A DNA stretch of 64,000 nucleotides from Georgenia_B sunbinii. Its GTDB lineage: Bacteria; Actinomycetota; Actinomycetes; Actinomycetales; Actinomycetaceae. The DNA lies in the NCBI RefSeq assembly GCF_036421855.1, contig NZ_JAZGOK010000010.1. One strand, written 5' to 3'. The notes below the pieces were generated by a model that was not told the origin of the DNA, ran no database searches, and was given only the letters and a program-made list of their open reading frames with translations. This document shows positions 43,488 to 51,304 of this stretch, piece by piece. The translations under genes and the position numbers were made by a program. Positions within the stretch are counted from its first letter, which is position 1; the number at the start of each line of letters is the position of its first letter.

Positions 43488-45083
43488 GTGAACCTCGAGA
43501 CGATCATGCGCGGCGGGACGGTCGTCGATGGCACCGGCTCGGCCGGTGTGGTGGCCGACGTCGGGCTGCGCGCGGGACGTATCGAGGTGGTCGGCGACCT
43601 TGCCGGCGTACGCGCAGAGCTCGAGCTGGACGTCACCGACCAGGTGGTGGCGCCGGGCTTCGTCGACGTACACACGCACAGCGACCTGACCACCTTCCTG
43701 CCCGACGACGCCGAGGAGGTCAAGCTCGCCGCCGTGCGCCAAGGTGTCACGTCGGAGGTCGTCGGCAATTGCGGCTGGACCCCGTTCCCGACCGTCCCGG
43801 AGCGTCGCGAGCTCATCCGTGACCACATCACTGCCGTGTTCGGCGGGGCGGCGCAAACCTTCGGCACGGTCGCGGAGTACCGCGCGGCGATGGCTGACCG
43901 GGCGATGCCCACCCACCTGGCCCCACTCATCGGGCACGGCACCATCCGAGCCGCAGTCCTTGGCCTCGGACGGGTGGCCAGCGACCCGAGCTCCGTCGCC
44001 ATGATGGGACGTGTGCTCGAGCAGGCCCTCGACGAAGGTGCGTTCGGCATGTCCAGCGGGCTCGTGTACCCGCCCGGCGTGTACAGCCGGACCGAGGAGC
44101 TCGTGGCCCTTGGCTCGGTGCTCGAGCGCCGGGGCAGCATCTATGCCACCCACATGCGCAACGAGATGGAGCTGGTCGCCGGGGCCGTCGAGGAAGGCAT
44201 CGCGGTGGCCCGCCGAACCGGGGTCCCGGTCCAGCTCTCGCACATCAAGGTCGCCGGACGTGAGCGTTGGGGCACCGTCGGTGCGGTGATCGACCAGATC
44301 GACCGGGCCGTGGCCGACGGTCTCGACGTCCGAGGCGATGTCTATCCGTACACCGCCGGCAGCACCATGCTTCGTGCGATCCTGCCGCCCTGGGTCAACG
44401 CGGGCGGTATCGACGCGATGCTCGCCCACCTCGCCGACCCGCGGGCCAGACAACGGATCGCTGCCGAGTACGTGTCCGGCCTGCCGGAATGGCAGAACTT
44501 CGCCGCCGCCGCCGGGTGGGACGGCATCGTCATCGCCGGCGCACCCGCTCGGCGCGAGATCGAGGGGCGCAGCATTGCCGACCTGGCCCAGGCCTGGGGA
44601 CAGGAACCCGCCGACGTCGTGGCCGCTGTGCTGACCGAGCTGCGCGGGGATGTCCTGGTGGTGCTGCACATGATGAGCGAGGGTGACGTCCGGCTCCTGC
44701 TGGCGACTCCGGAGATGCTTATCGGGTCCGACACGATCCCGCTGCCCGGCCGACCGCACCCGCGTACGGCAGGCACCTTCGCCCGCGTACTGGGCCGGTA
44801 TGTCCGCGACGAGCAGGTGACCGACCTGCCGGCGATGATCCGCCGGATGACCTCGGTGCCCGCCGAGCGATTCCGGCTCGGCCGACGCGGGGTGGTCGCT
44901 CCCGGCTACGCGGCCGACCTTGCGGTCTTCGACCCGCAGGCCGTCGCCGATCGAGCGACGTTCGACGAGCCGCTGCTGGCCCCGATCGGGATCCGGCACG
45001 TCCTCGTCGACGGGCGGGCGGTCATCCTCGACGGCGCCGACACTGGCATCCGCCCCGGCCGTGTGCTGGAGCCGGCCGGCTGA
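43488..45083 (+). CDS. N-acyl-D-amino-acid deacylase-like amidohydrolase, copy 2
   Basis: 531 aa, same family as the gene at 10722-12332. DVHTHSDLTTFL holds the first metal ligands, YATHMRNE and QLSHIKVAGRERWG the second block, and GSDTIPLPG the catalytic Asp; it ends in a VVAPGYAADLAVFDP barrel-domain strand. GTG 43488 follows AGGAGG with an 8-base gap. It lies after the second transporter operon and before a RidA, so each half of the cluster has a deacylase, an importer, M81 enzymes and a RidA. Action on N-acyl-D-amino acids is family-based inference; dihydroorotase-like or other amidase activity is possible. Confidence 0.85.
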   Translation: MNLETIMRGGTVVDGTGSAGVVADVGLRAGRIEVVGDLAGVRAELELDVTDQVVAPGFVDVHTHSDLTTFLPDDAEEVKLAAVRQGVTSEVVGNCGWTPFPTVPERRELIRDHITAVFGGAAQTFGTVAEYRAAMADRAMPTHLAPLIGHGTIRAAVLGLGRVASDPSSVAMMGRVLEQALDEGAFGMSSGLVYPPGVYSRTEELVALGSVLERRGSIYATHMRNEMELVAGAVEEGIAVARRTGVPVQLSHIKVAGRERWGTVGAVIDQIDRAVADGLDVRGDVYPYTAGSTMLRAILPPWVNAGGIDAMLAHLADPRARQRIAAEYVSGLPEWQNFAAAAGWDGIVIAGAPARREIEGRSIADLAQAWGQEPADVVAAVLTELRGDVLVVLHMMSEGDVRLLLATPEMLIGSDTIPLPGRPHPRTAGTFARVLGRYVRDEQVTDLPAMIRRMTSVPAERFRLGRRGVVAPGYAADLAVFDPQAVADRATFDEPLLAPIGIRHVLVDGRAVILDGADTGIRPGRVLEPAG

Positions 45084-45154
45084 GCGCGCGCAACAACACC
45101 CCGTCCGAGCACGACACCCAAACCCAGACACACCCCATGCCAAGGAGGCACCGT

Positions 45155-45619
45155 ATGACTACCACCACGCCAGACGCCCGGTTCGCGGCGCTCGAGCCCG
45201 ACCTGTCACCGGTACCCGGGCCGGACGCCGTCGTGCGACCGCTACGCCGAGAAGGGAACCTCATCATGATGTCGGGGCAGGTGGCCTTCGTCGGCTCCGA
45301 GCTGATGGCGACCGGCCTGCTCGGTGACGAAGTCGATATCGCCACTGGCCAGGCCTGTGCCCGGCAGTGCGCGATCAACCTGCTCGGCAGGCTGCAGGAG
45401 GAGCTCGGCTCGTTGTCTGCCGTCAAGCAGGTCCTCAAGCTCACCGTGTTCGTGGCCAGCACCCCCGGATTCCGTGACCAGCCCGCTGTGGCCAACGGCG
45501 CCTCCCAGCTGTTCGCCGAGGTCCTCGGGGAAGCCGGTAAGCACGCCCGATCGGCGGTCGGGGTCGCTGAGCTTCCACTGGGCACGCCGGTCGAGGTAGA
45601 GGCCGTCGTCTCGGTCTGA
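45155..45619 (+). CDS. RidA family protein, copy 2
   Basis: 154 aa, with an N-terminal tail of about 25 residues before the RidA fold. LIMMSGQVAFVG, NLLGRLQEELGSLSAVKQVLKLTVFVASTPGFRDQ, and RSAVGVAELPLGTPVEVEAVVSV; the arginine and the E in this last block match the active-site R and E of RidA better than copy 1 does. ATG 45155 has GGAGG 7 bases upstream. Likely clears enamine or imine intermediates. Confidence 0.88.
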   Translation: MTTTTPDARFAALEPDLSPVPGPDAVVRPLRREGNLIMMSGQVAFVGSELMATGLLGDEVDIATGQACARQCAINLLGRLQEELGSLSAVKQVLKLTVFVASTPGFRDQPAVANGASQLFAEVLGEAGKHARSAVGVAELPLGTPVEVEAVVSV

Positions 45620-45670
45620 CGAGCCTGTCCCGCTTTGCGACCGCCCCGTCGTGCCCGAGCCGGTGCTGAC

Positions 45671-46429
45671 TCAGCCGCGCAGTGCGGTCCCGAGCAGCAC
45701 CACGGCGGAGATGGCGATCACTGTCATGACGGCCGGGCGGAGACGTCGCCCGTCCAGGTGCCCACGGACGGCTATGCCGACCACCAGGCCCACCCCGGTG
45801 GGGATGAGGAAGATGAGGGCGAGCGTCAGGTCGATCGGGGTGAGTCGGCCGCCGAACGCGTAGCCGACGACCGCAGCGATGTTGCCGACCACGGTGATCA
45901 GGGCGAGGGTGGCGCGCAGCTCCCGCCCCGTCTGGCTGGCATAGAGCAGGGCGACCGGCGGTCCACCCAGCCCTGCGGCGGTGCCAATGAATCCCGACGC
46001 CGTTCCCGCCACGAACTGGGTGCGCGGTGTGATGCGAAACGAGGCGCGTCGGGTGGCCATGATCGCGACGGCGGCGAGCGTGGTCAGCGCGAAGAAGATC
46101 TGCAGGATGCGCACGGGGATCACCAGCAGGACCACGACCGCCGGCGCAACGCCGAGTACGCGTCCGATCAGCAGCCACGGCATCGTTCGTACACGCACCG
46201 CCGACCGTTCGTGCCAGAGCATAAACAGGCTCAGCGGAAGGGCGACGAGCACGAGAGTCTGGGGCAGGTGCTGGGGGACAAGCAGGGCAAGCACCGGGAT
46301 GGCGATCAGTCCCATGCCGAACCCCAACGATCCTTGGACGACGGTGCCCACGAGGATCACCCCCAGCCCGAGGGCCAGGGCCAAGGTGCCGGGGAACGTC
46401 TCGAGCGCCTCGGTCAGGAGCGTTGTCAG
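45671..46429 (-). CDS. TSUP-family (TauE/SafE) membrane permease
   Basis: About 252 aa with about eight hydrophobic segments and the TSUP repeat FGMGLIAIPVLALLVPQ in the N-terminal half and GFIGTAAGLGGPPVALLY in the C-terminal half. TSUP proteins move sulfoacetate, sulfite, or other small organic anions out of (or into) the cell. No ATG, GTG or TTG sits at the expected N-terminus: a CTG at 46429 overlaps the M81 stop as CTGA; the next usable start is TTG 46384, which would cut into the first helix. Either a rare CTG start or a frame disturbance. Confidence 0.75.
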   Translation of the reverse strand: MTTLLTEALETFPGTLALALGLGVILVGTVVQGSLGFGMGLIAIPVLALLVPQHLPQTLVLVALPLSLFMLWHERSAVRVRTMPWLLIGRVLGVAPAVVVLLVIPVRILQIFFALTTLAAVAIMATRRASFRITPRTQFVAGTASGFIGTAAGLGGPPVALLYASQTGRELRATLALITVVGNIAAVVGYAFGGRLTPIDLTLALIFLIPTGVGLVVGIAVRGHLDGRRLRPAVMTVIAISAVVLLGTALRG

Positions 46430-47916
46430 TAGGTCGCCTCGCGTTCGAAGGGGAACATCGGACGCCGCCGGTGCCGGTAGGTGAAGGTCGACAGGTCGGC
46501 GCAGGTCACCCCGGGTGTACCGACGAAGAGCAGCTCGGCTGCGACCGGTTCGAAAGTTGCCCGTGGAGAGTTGACGCCCTTGGCGATGATGATGCGTTGC
46601 CGGGCGGGGTCCAGGCCCACAGCGCTGAGTTGTTGCTTGCTCACGTTGCCCAGCGGATGGCTGGTCAGGAGCACGTCGTGACCGTCCTCGGTGGCGAGCA
46701 GCGCTCCCGGGCCGGTGTCGAAGAATCGGAAGCCGCCGTGGGTGGGGCCCGTCTCCTCCCACCGGCCGTCGTGCAGCAGACGGACCGTGCCTCGGACCCG
46801 GAGCGGGACACCGTGCAAGTTGTCGGTCTTGCCCCCAACCAGGAGCTCGACGGTGGCCCCGACGCCAGCGTCGACGCACTGGCGCACCGCGTCGGGGTCG
46901 CACAGTGAGCAGAAGACGCCGCGGATGCCGCGTTCCTGCGCCGCGGCCAGCAGGAAGGTGGAGTCGGCGGGGCTACCGGCGCCGACGTTGTCGCCGGTGT
47001 CGAGCAGGACGACGGGTCCGCTGCCCTTGTCGGCGATCCGGTTGGCCTCGCTCAGGGCGTCGTCGATCGTCAGCCCCTCGGCATGGAAGGCTTCGCGCCC
47101 GTCCCAGGCGGTACGGGCCATGGTCTGCGCGACATCGCGGGCGAGTGTGCCGTCGCTGTCAGTGATCGCGAGGAAGCTCATGCCCATCTCGGCGACGTCC
47201 GCGTAGGGGTAGCCCTCGACGACGCTCACGTCGAGCACGCCGGGCCGCTGAGCCTGGCTGCGCGCGTGAGTGACGAGCTCGCGCATGGGGGAGTCGTCAG
47301 TGCCCTGGGCCAGGATGTTGATAGCCACCGGGGGCATCTCCAACGCCATCGTGGGCCGGATCTCACCGCGCACGGTCCGCGCGATGAGCCTGCCAGCGGT
47401 TAACGCCCGTGACCGAGGATCTAGGTGCGGATTTGTCTGGTACACGGTGACGATGTCGGCGTTGTCGACCAGCAGCTGGGAGAGGTTGGCGTGCATGTCG
47501 AGAGTGACACCGATCGGGACTTCTGCGCCGACCAGGGCGCGGACGCGGCGGGTCACCTCGCCGTCGGCGTCGGGGAACTCGTCGGAGACGGCAGCGCCGT
47601 GCTGGGCGAGCAGCACAGCGTCCCACGGCCCCTGGTCCCGCAGCGTGTCGAGCATTCGCCCGACGAGCGTCTCGAAGGCGTCGGCCGTGATGGAGCCCAT
47701 GGGGGTGATACGGCTGAAGATCAACGGGACGACCTCGACGTCGGGCTCGACGTCTGCCAGCTCCAAGAACCCGCTGATCGTCGCCTGGGCGGCACCGTAC
47801 TGCTCGACCACGGCGGGACCCTCGAGGATCCCGGACCGCTCCCACTGTTCGATGCTCGCCGGCACCGTGGAGAACGTGTTGGCCTCATGACTGATGCCCA
47901 GGGTTGCGATCCGCAT
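46426..47916 (-). CDS. M81-family metallopeptidase (MlrC-like), paralogue 4
   Basis: 496 aa. GISHEANTFST, QHGAAVSDEFPD near residue 104, DMHANLSQLL near 140, QTNPHLDPRSRA. C-terminal GDNVGAGSPADSTFLL, GGFRFFDTGPGALL, IIAKGVNSPRATFEPV and RRRPMFPFE match paralogue 1 (15451-16971) most closely, so these two are a duplicated pair placed at opposite ends of the cluster. Transcribed leftward from a region with CTGTCGGAA; it overlaps the TSUP frame by 4 bases. Confidence 0.88.
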   Translation of the reverse strand: MRIATLGISHEANTFSTVPASIEQWERSGILEGPAVVEQYGAAQATISGFLELADVEPDVEVVPLIFSRITPMGSITADAFETLVGRMLDTLRDQGPWDAVLLAQHGAAVSDEFPDADGEVTRRVRALVGAEVPIGVTLDMHANLSQLLVDNADIVTVYQTNPHLDPRSRALTAGRLIARTVRGEIRPTMALEMPPVAINILAQGTDDSPMRELVTHARSQAQRPGVLDVSVVEGYPYADVAEMGMSFLAITDSDGTLARDVAQTMARTAWDGREAFHAEGLTIDDALSEANRIADKGSGPVVLLDTGDNVGAGSPADSTFLLAAAQERGIRGVFCSLCDPDAVRQCVDAGVGATVELLVGGKTDNLHGVPLRVRGTVRLLHDGRWEETGPTHGGFRFFDTGPGALLATEDGHDVLLTSHPLGNVSKQQLSAVGLDPARQRIIIAKGVNSPRATFEPVAAELLFVGTPGVTCADLSTFTYRHRRRPMFPFEREATY

Positions 47917-47972
47917 ACATTCCTCCGGTCCACTTGCGGCCGCATCGCCGTGAGGTTCTGCGTACTAAAATA

Positions 47973-48105
47973 CAACTTCCGACAGGTGCAACTTAGCCAT
48001 GGTGCGCCGCGGAGGTCAACAGCATCGGCCCGCCGTGGCGCTTCGTTGACGAAGCAAATTCAGCCCGCTAGTGTGTGGAACTAGCATTTTAACTGATGGA
48101 ATCAG
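47973..48105. promoter_or_regulatory. divergent control region with three TGGAA/TCGGAA sites
   Basis: CTGTCGGAAGTTG on the minus strand (47973-47985), as before the binding-protein gene at 18341; GTGTGGAACTAG (48072-48083); and CTGAT-GGA-ATCAG (48093-48105), a palindrome with the TGGAA core. Lies between the M81 gene (leftward) and the dehydratase gene (rightward). Confidence 0.45.
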
Positions 48106-48120
48106 AGTGGATCCGTCGGC

Positions 48121-48152
48121 TTCGGTCAACGGAGGTTTCGGTCAACGAAGGT
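48121..48152 (+). repeat. two tandem 16-bp units
   Basis: TTCGGTCAACGGAGGT and TTCGGTCAACGAAGGT lie head to tail, one mismatch. They sit just before the ABC-ATPase remnant; could be a duplicated operator or a replication-slippage scar. Confidence 0.6.
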
Positions 48153-48162
48153 AGGTCTCTCG

Positions 48163-48294
48163 CACTACCTCGCGGTGGTTCGCTTCCTGGCACACGAAGT
48201 GGCCGTGATGACAGCCGGCGAGATCGTCGAGGCAGGCGAGAAGGACCAGATGTTGGACGAACCACGGATCGAGCACACCCAGCGACTTCCCGGG
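48163..48294 (+). pseudogene. 3' remnant of a dipeptide-type ABC ATPase gene
   Basis: In frame with the following dehydratase ORF, the translation HYLAVVRFLAHEVAVMTAGE, then IVEAGEKDQMLDEP and HTQRLPG matches the H-loop to C-terminal region of DppD/OppF-type ATPases (HDLxVVRxIADxVAVMxxGxIVExG...PxHPYTxxLL), but the upstream two thirds (Walker A, signature, Walker B) are missing. A decayed third transporter, or a recombination scar at the dehydratase promoter. It explains the long N-terminal extension that an automatic start call would give the next gene. Confidence 0.65.
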
Positions 48295-48372
48295 ACGGAG
48301 CCTGCTGGCTTCGGGACCGAAGAATTGACCACAAGTTCCCAGTTCGTATCCCGACCCGATGAAGGGCGTCCA

Positions 48373-50139
48373 ATGACCTCCACCCCCAGCCCGCGCTCCA
48401 TCCCTGGCGCCGACCCCGCACTCGCCAGCCAACGGGTGCGGCAGCTCAGCTTCGAAGGGGACGCGCTGCGGTTGTCGATGGACTGGTCCGTCGACGACCT
48501 CGCGCGCCCGCAGGTTCTCGTGGAGACCGCTGCAGGGGCATCGCACCCAAGCTCGTACCACCTGGCAGACCTCGGGGCGGAGGCAGCGAAGGGAGTGCTG
48601 CAGAGCGGCGGCAAGCCTGCCGAGTACACCACCACCGATATCTGTGACGGTATCGCTCAGGCCCATGATGGGATGCGGTACCCGCTGGCGTCGCGCGAGT
48701 TCATCGCCAACATGGTCGAGATCCATGCCAACGCAACCCCCTTTGACGCGATGGTACTCGCGTCGTCGGGCGACAAGGCTGTCCCCGCCCACCTGCTCGC
48801 CATGGCTCGCCTCGACCTGCCCGCCGTCCACGTGCCGGGTGGGGCGATGGCTTCCGGGCCGGCGCTGCGCTCCAACGAGGAGCTGTGGAGTATGAAGGTC
48901 GGCGTCGATCGCGGCACGATAGACCTCGACGAGTTCCTCGCCTTCCAACGGTTCGCGTGCCCCGGCTGCGGGGCCTGCCAGTACATGGGCACCGCCGCAA
49001 CCATGCAGGTGATGTCCGAGGCACTCGGACTCGCCCTGCCCTGGGGTGCCCTGATCCCCGCCCCGATGGCCGAGCTACGCCGGATGGCACGCGCGGCTGG
49101 GGAGCGAGCCGTGCAGATGCTGCGTGAGGGCGTCACATCCCGCCAGATCCTGACCCGCGAGGCTTTCGAGAATGCGATCACAGTGCACGCTGCCATCGGT
49201 GGCTCGCTCAATGCGGTGATGCACTTGGTGGCCATTGCCGCGGAGGCCGGAATCACGATCACTGCGGAGGACTTCGACGAGATCCACCGCCGCACCCCCG
49301 TGCTCGTCGACGCCAAGACTGCCGGACGCTACCCGACCGAGCTCTTCTGGTATGCCGGAGGCGTGCCCGCCCTCATGCTGCAGCTCGGTGACCGGCTGCA
49401 CCTGGATGCACTGACAGTCAGCGGCGTGACGTTGGGGGAGAACCTCGAGCGGCTCATCGGCGGGCAGCTCCAGCGTCACGCGGCCATGTTCTTGGGCAAC
49501 TACCAGCTCCAGGCGCGCCAAGTGATCCGCACCATCGATGAGCCCGTCTACGAGTCCGGCTCGACCGCACTGCTGACCGGCAACCTCGCCGACGGTGCGA
49601 TCGTCAAGTCCCATGCGGTGGCCGACTCGATGCTCACCCACACCGGTCCCGCCCGCGTCTTCGACCGCGAGGAGGATGCGATCCAGATGGTCGTCAACGG
49701 CGATATCGTGCCCGGCGACGTCATCGTCGTGCGGTACCAAGGTCCACGGGCCACCGGCATGCCCGAGATGTTCTTCCTGTCCGAGCTCATCGCCTCCGAC
49801 CCCGCCCTGGCTGCGACCACCGCTTTGGTTACTGACGGAAGGTTCTCCGGGGCGAGCCGCGGCCCGTGCATCGGCTATGCCCGCCCGGAAGCACTCGACG
49901 GCGGTCCGCTCGCCCACCTCGAGGACGGTGATCTCATTGAGATCGACATCCCTCGGCGCACGCTCGATGTCGTGGGCATGCGGGGAGTGAAGGTCGCGGT
50001 CGACGACGTCGAGCGCGAGTGGGACCGGCGCCGAGCCGCGTGGACCCGTCCGGCGATCTCGCATGTGGGTGCGCTGGGCCAATACGCGGCACTGGCCCAG
50101 CCCGCGCTGCTCGGTGGAGGTATGAGCGCGTCGAGGTGA
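48373..50139 (+). CDS. IlvD/Edd-family dehydratase with two Fe-S cysteine positions replaced
   Basis: 588 aa from ATG 48373 (AAGGG 7 bases upstream). The family dehydrates 2,3-dihydroxy acids or sugar acids, giving a 2-keto(-3-deoxy) acid; it includes dihydroxyacid dehydratase, 6-phosphogluconate dehydratase and several aldonate dehydratases. Clear marks: TTTDICDGIAQAHDGMRY, PGGAMASGPALRSNEE, FACPGCGACQYMGTAATMQVM and TGNLADGAIVKSHAV. Of the three cysteines that usually bind the cluster, only the one in CPGCGACQ is obvious: HPSSYHL (about 58) and SSGDKAVPAH (about 131) have S and G where C is usual. Either a different cluster arrangement or a subfamily with other Cys. In this cluster, aldonate/hydroxyacid dehydration is likelier than branched-chain amino acid synthesis. 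Confidence 0.85.
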   Translation: MTSTPSPRSIPGADPALASQRVRQLSFEGDALRLSMDWSVDDLARPQVLVETAAGASHPSSYHLADLGAEAAKGVLQSGGKPAEYTTTDICDGIAQAHDGMRYPLASREFIANMVEIHANATPFDAMVLASSGDKAVPAHLLAMARLDLPAVHVPGGAMASGPALRSNEELWSMKVGVDRGTIDLDEFLAFQRFACPGCGACQYMGTAATMQVMSEALGLALPWGALIPAPMAELRRMARAAGERAVQMLREGVTSRQILTREAFENAITVHAAIGGSLNAVMHLVAIAAEAGITITAEDFDEIHRRTPVLVDAKTAGRYPTELFWYAGGVPALMLQLGDRLHLDALTVSGVTLGENLERLIGGQLQRHAAMFLGNYQLQARQVIRTIDEPVYESGSTALLTGNLADGAIVKSHAVADSMLTHTGPARVFDREEDAIQMVVNGDIVPGDVIVVRYQGPRATGMPEMFFLSELIASDPALAATTALVTDGRFSGASRGPCIGYARPEALDGGPLAHLEDGDLIEIDIPRRTLDVVGMRGVKVAVDDVEREWDRRRAAWTRPAISHVGALGQYAALAQPALLGGGMSASR

Positions 50140-50458
50140 CCCCCGCTGGGGGGCCGCTGGCTGATGGTGGCCAACGCAGCTCGTGACCTCAGAACGGACT
50201 CGCGAGCATCGGTTGACCGTGCTGGCCTTCGGCTCGCCATGACCGGTGTCCGCGTTGGCCTGGCGCCAACTCACGATCTGCAGCAGTGGATGAGGGACGC
50301 AGCGATGGAGGGCTCGGTGAAGCAGGCAGGGGAGAGTCACGTCATCGGCGCGCTGAGCGGGGCGCCTGGGCAAGTGATGACGTTGTCCAGCTTGCCGCGC
50401 AGGGCCACCTGGCCGGCCGCTCACCGCATTCGGTTACGTCCCAGCAGGCGGAGCCCAC
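50140..50458. other. gap between dehydratase and racemase genes
   Basis: 319 bases with open frames but no recognisable protein. A short hairpin CCCCC-GCT-GGGGG at 50140-50152 directly after the dehydratase stop may terminate transcription. No clear promoter for the racemase gene seen. Confidence 0.35.
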
Positions 50459-51178
50459 ATGAGCGCGATCGCTGAGCCGCCGCTCGTCGGGATCCTTGGG
50501 GGGATGGGGCCGGCAGCCACGGTCGACTTCTACGCCAAGCTCATCGCCGCTACTCCGGCGCGGAGCGACCAGGAACATCTGCGCGTGATGATCTGGGCAG
50601 ACCCCACAGTTCCCGACCGTAGCGCTGCCATCACTGGTGACGGCGAGGATCCCACTCCCAAGCTTGTCGAAGGGGCGCGTCGCCTCGCCGACGCGGGCGC
50701 CGCGTTCTATGTGGTCGCCTGCAACGGAGCGCATGCGTTCTTGCCGAGGGTGCGCGAAGAGGTGGACCTGGACTACCTCAGCATCATCGATGTCACTGCC
50801 GACCATCTCGGCACGCTCCCAGAGGTCAGGATGGCCGGGGTCCTCGCGACGGACGCAACCCTCATGGCCAGCCTCCACGAGGAGGCTCTCGATCGTGTGG
50901 GGATTGAAGCGGTCATGCCGGCCGCTGCCGACCAGCGCGTCGTGATGGAGGCCATCTTCGCGCTCAAGGCCGGTTGCCTCACTCCCTTGCAACGCTACGG
51001 ATTGTCGAAGGTCGCGGCCAACTTGGTCGACACGGGGGCCGACATGCTGATCGCTGCGTGTACAGAGGTACCGCTGATCGTCAACGGCGAAGATTTGGCG
51101 ACGCGACTCGTCGATCCCACGCTGCTACTCGCTGAGCGTGCCGTGCAGTACGCGACCAACTGTTCCCGTGAGGCCTGA
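50459..51178 (+). CDS. aspartate/glutamate racemase family protein
   Basis: 239 aa, usual length. It starts VGILGGMGPAATVDFYAKLI, and the two catalytic cysteines are visible in VVACNGAHAF (about residue 90) and LIAACTEVPLI (about 200). Cofactor-independent; interconverts D- and L-aspartate or glutamate, or acts as a maleate isomerase/allantoin racemase relative. It is the last gene before the right-hand 17-bp repeat, and completes the D-amino-acid theme of the cluster. Confidence 0.9.
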   Translation: MSAIAEPPLVGILGGMGPAATVDFYAKLIAATPARSDQEHLRVMIWADPTVPDRSAAITGDGEDPTPKLVEGARRLADAGAAFYVVACNGAHAFLPRVREEVDLDYLSIIDVTADHLGTLPEVRMAGVLATDATLMASLHEEALDRVGIEAVMPAAADQRVVMEAIFALKAGCLTPLQRYGLSKVAANLVDTGADMLIAACTEVPLIVNGEDLATRLVDPTLLLAERAVQYATNCSREA

Positions 51179-51186
51179 CGTCACTT

Positions 51187-51203
51187 AAGTGCCCGAAAGA
51201 CAC
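51187..51203 (+). repeat. 17-bp direct repeat, right copy
   Basis: AAGTGCCCGAAAGACAC, identical to and in the same orientation as 10584-10600, directly after the racemase gene. The region 51179-51304 holds this repeat and the ATPase promoter only. Confidence 0.6.
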
Positions 51204-51268
51204 AGGCTCGTGCCGTGCGGCTCACTCCATTTCCTTCAGGCAGAGCCATTGAGATGTCTACGTATGTA

Positions 51269-51297
51269 TTAACGTTACGCCTATAGCCTGCTAGAGT
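51269..51297 (+). promoter_or_regulatory. promoter of a probably leaderless ATPase mRNA
   Basis: TTAACG (51269-51274), 17-base spacer, TAGAGT (51292-51297). The start of transcription would fall at about 51304-51305, on the ATG at 51305, so no ribosome-binding site is expected and none is present. Confidence 0.5.
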
Positions 51298-51304
51298 CTT
51301 GTAG

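Noticed and set aside
43473..45143. 556-codon minus-strand open frame
   Set aside because: Opposite the D-aminoacylase-like gene (43488-45083) whose DVHTHSD and GSDTIP motifs are on the plus strand.
48175..48372. Long N-terminus of the IlvD/Edd frame
   Set aside because: Its residues match the C-terminus of an ABC ATPase, so it is a relict; the dehydratase starts at 48373.
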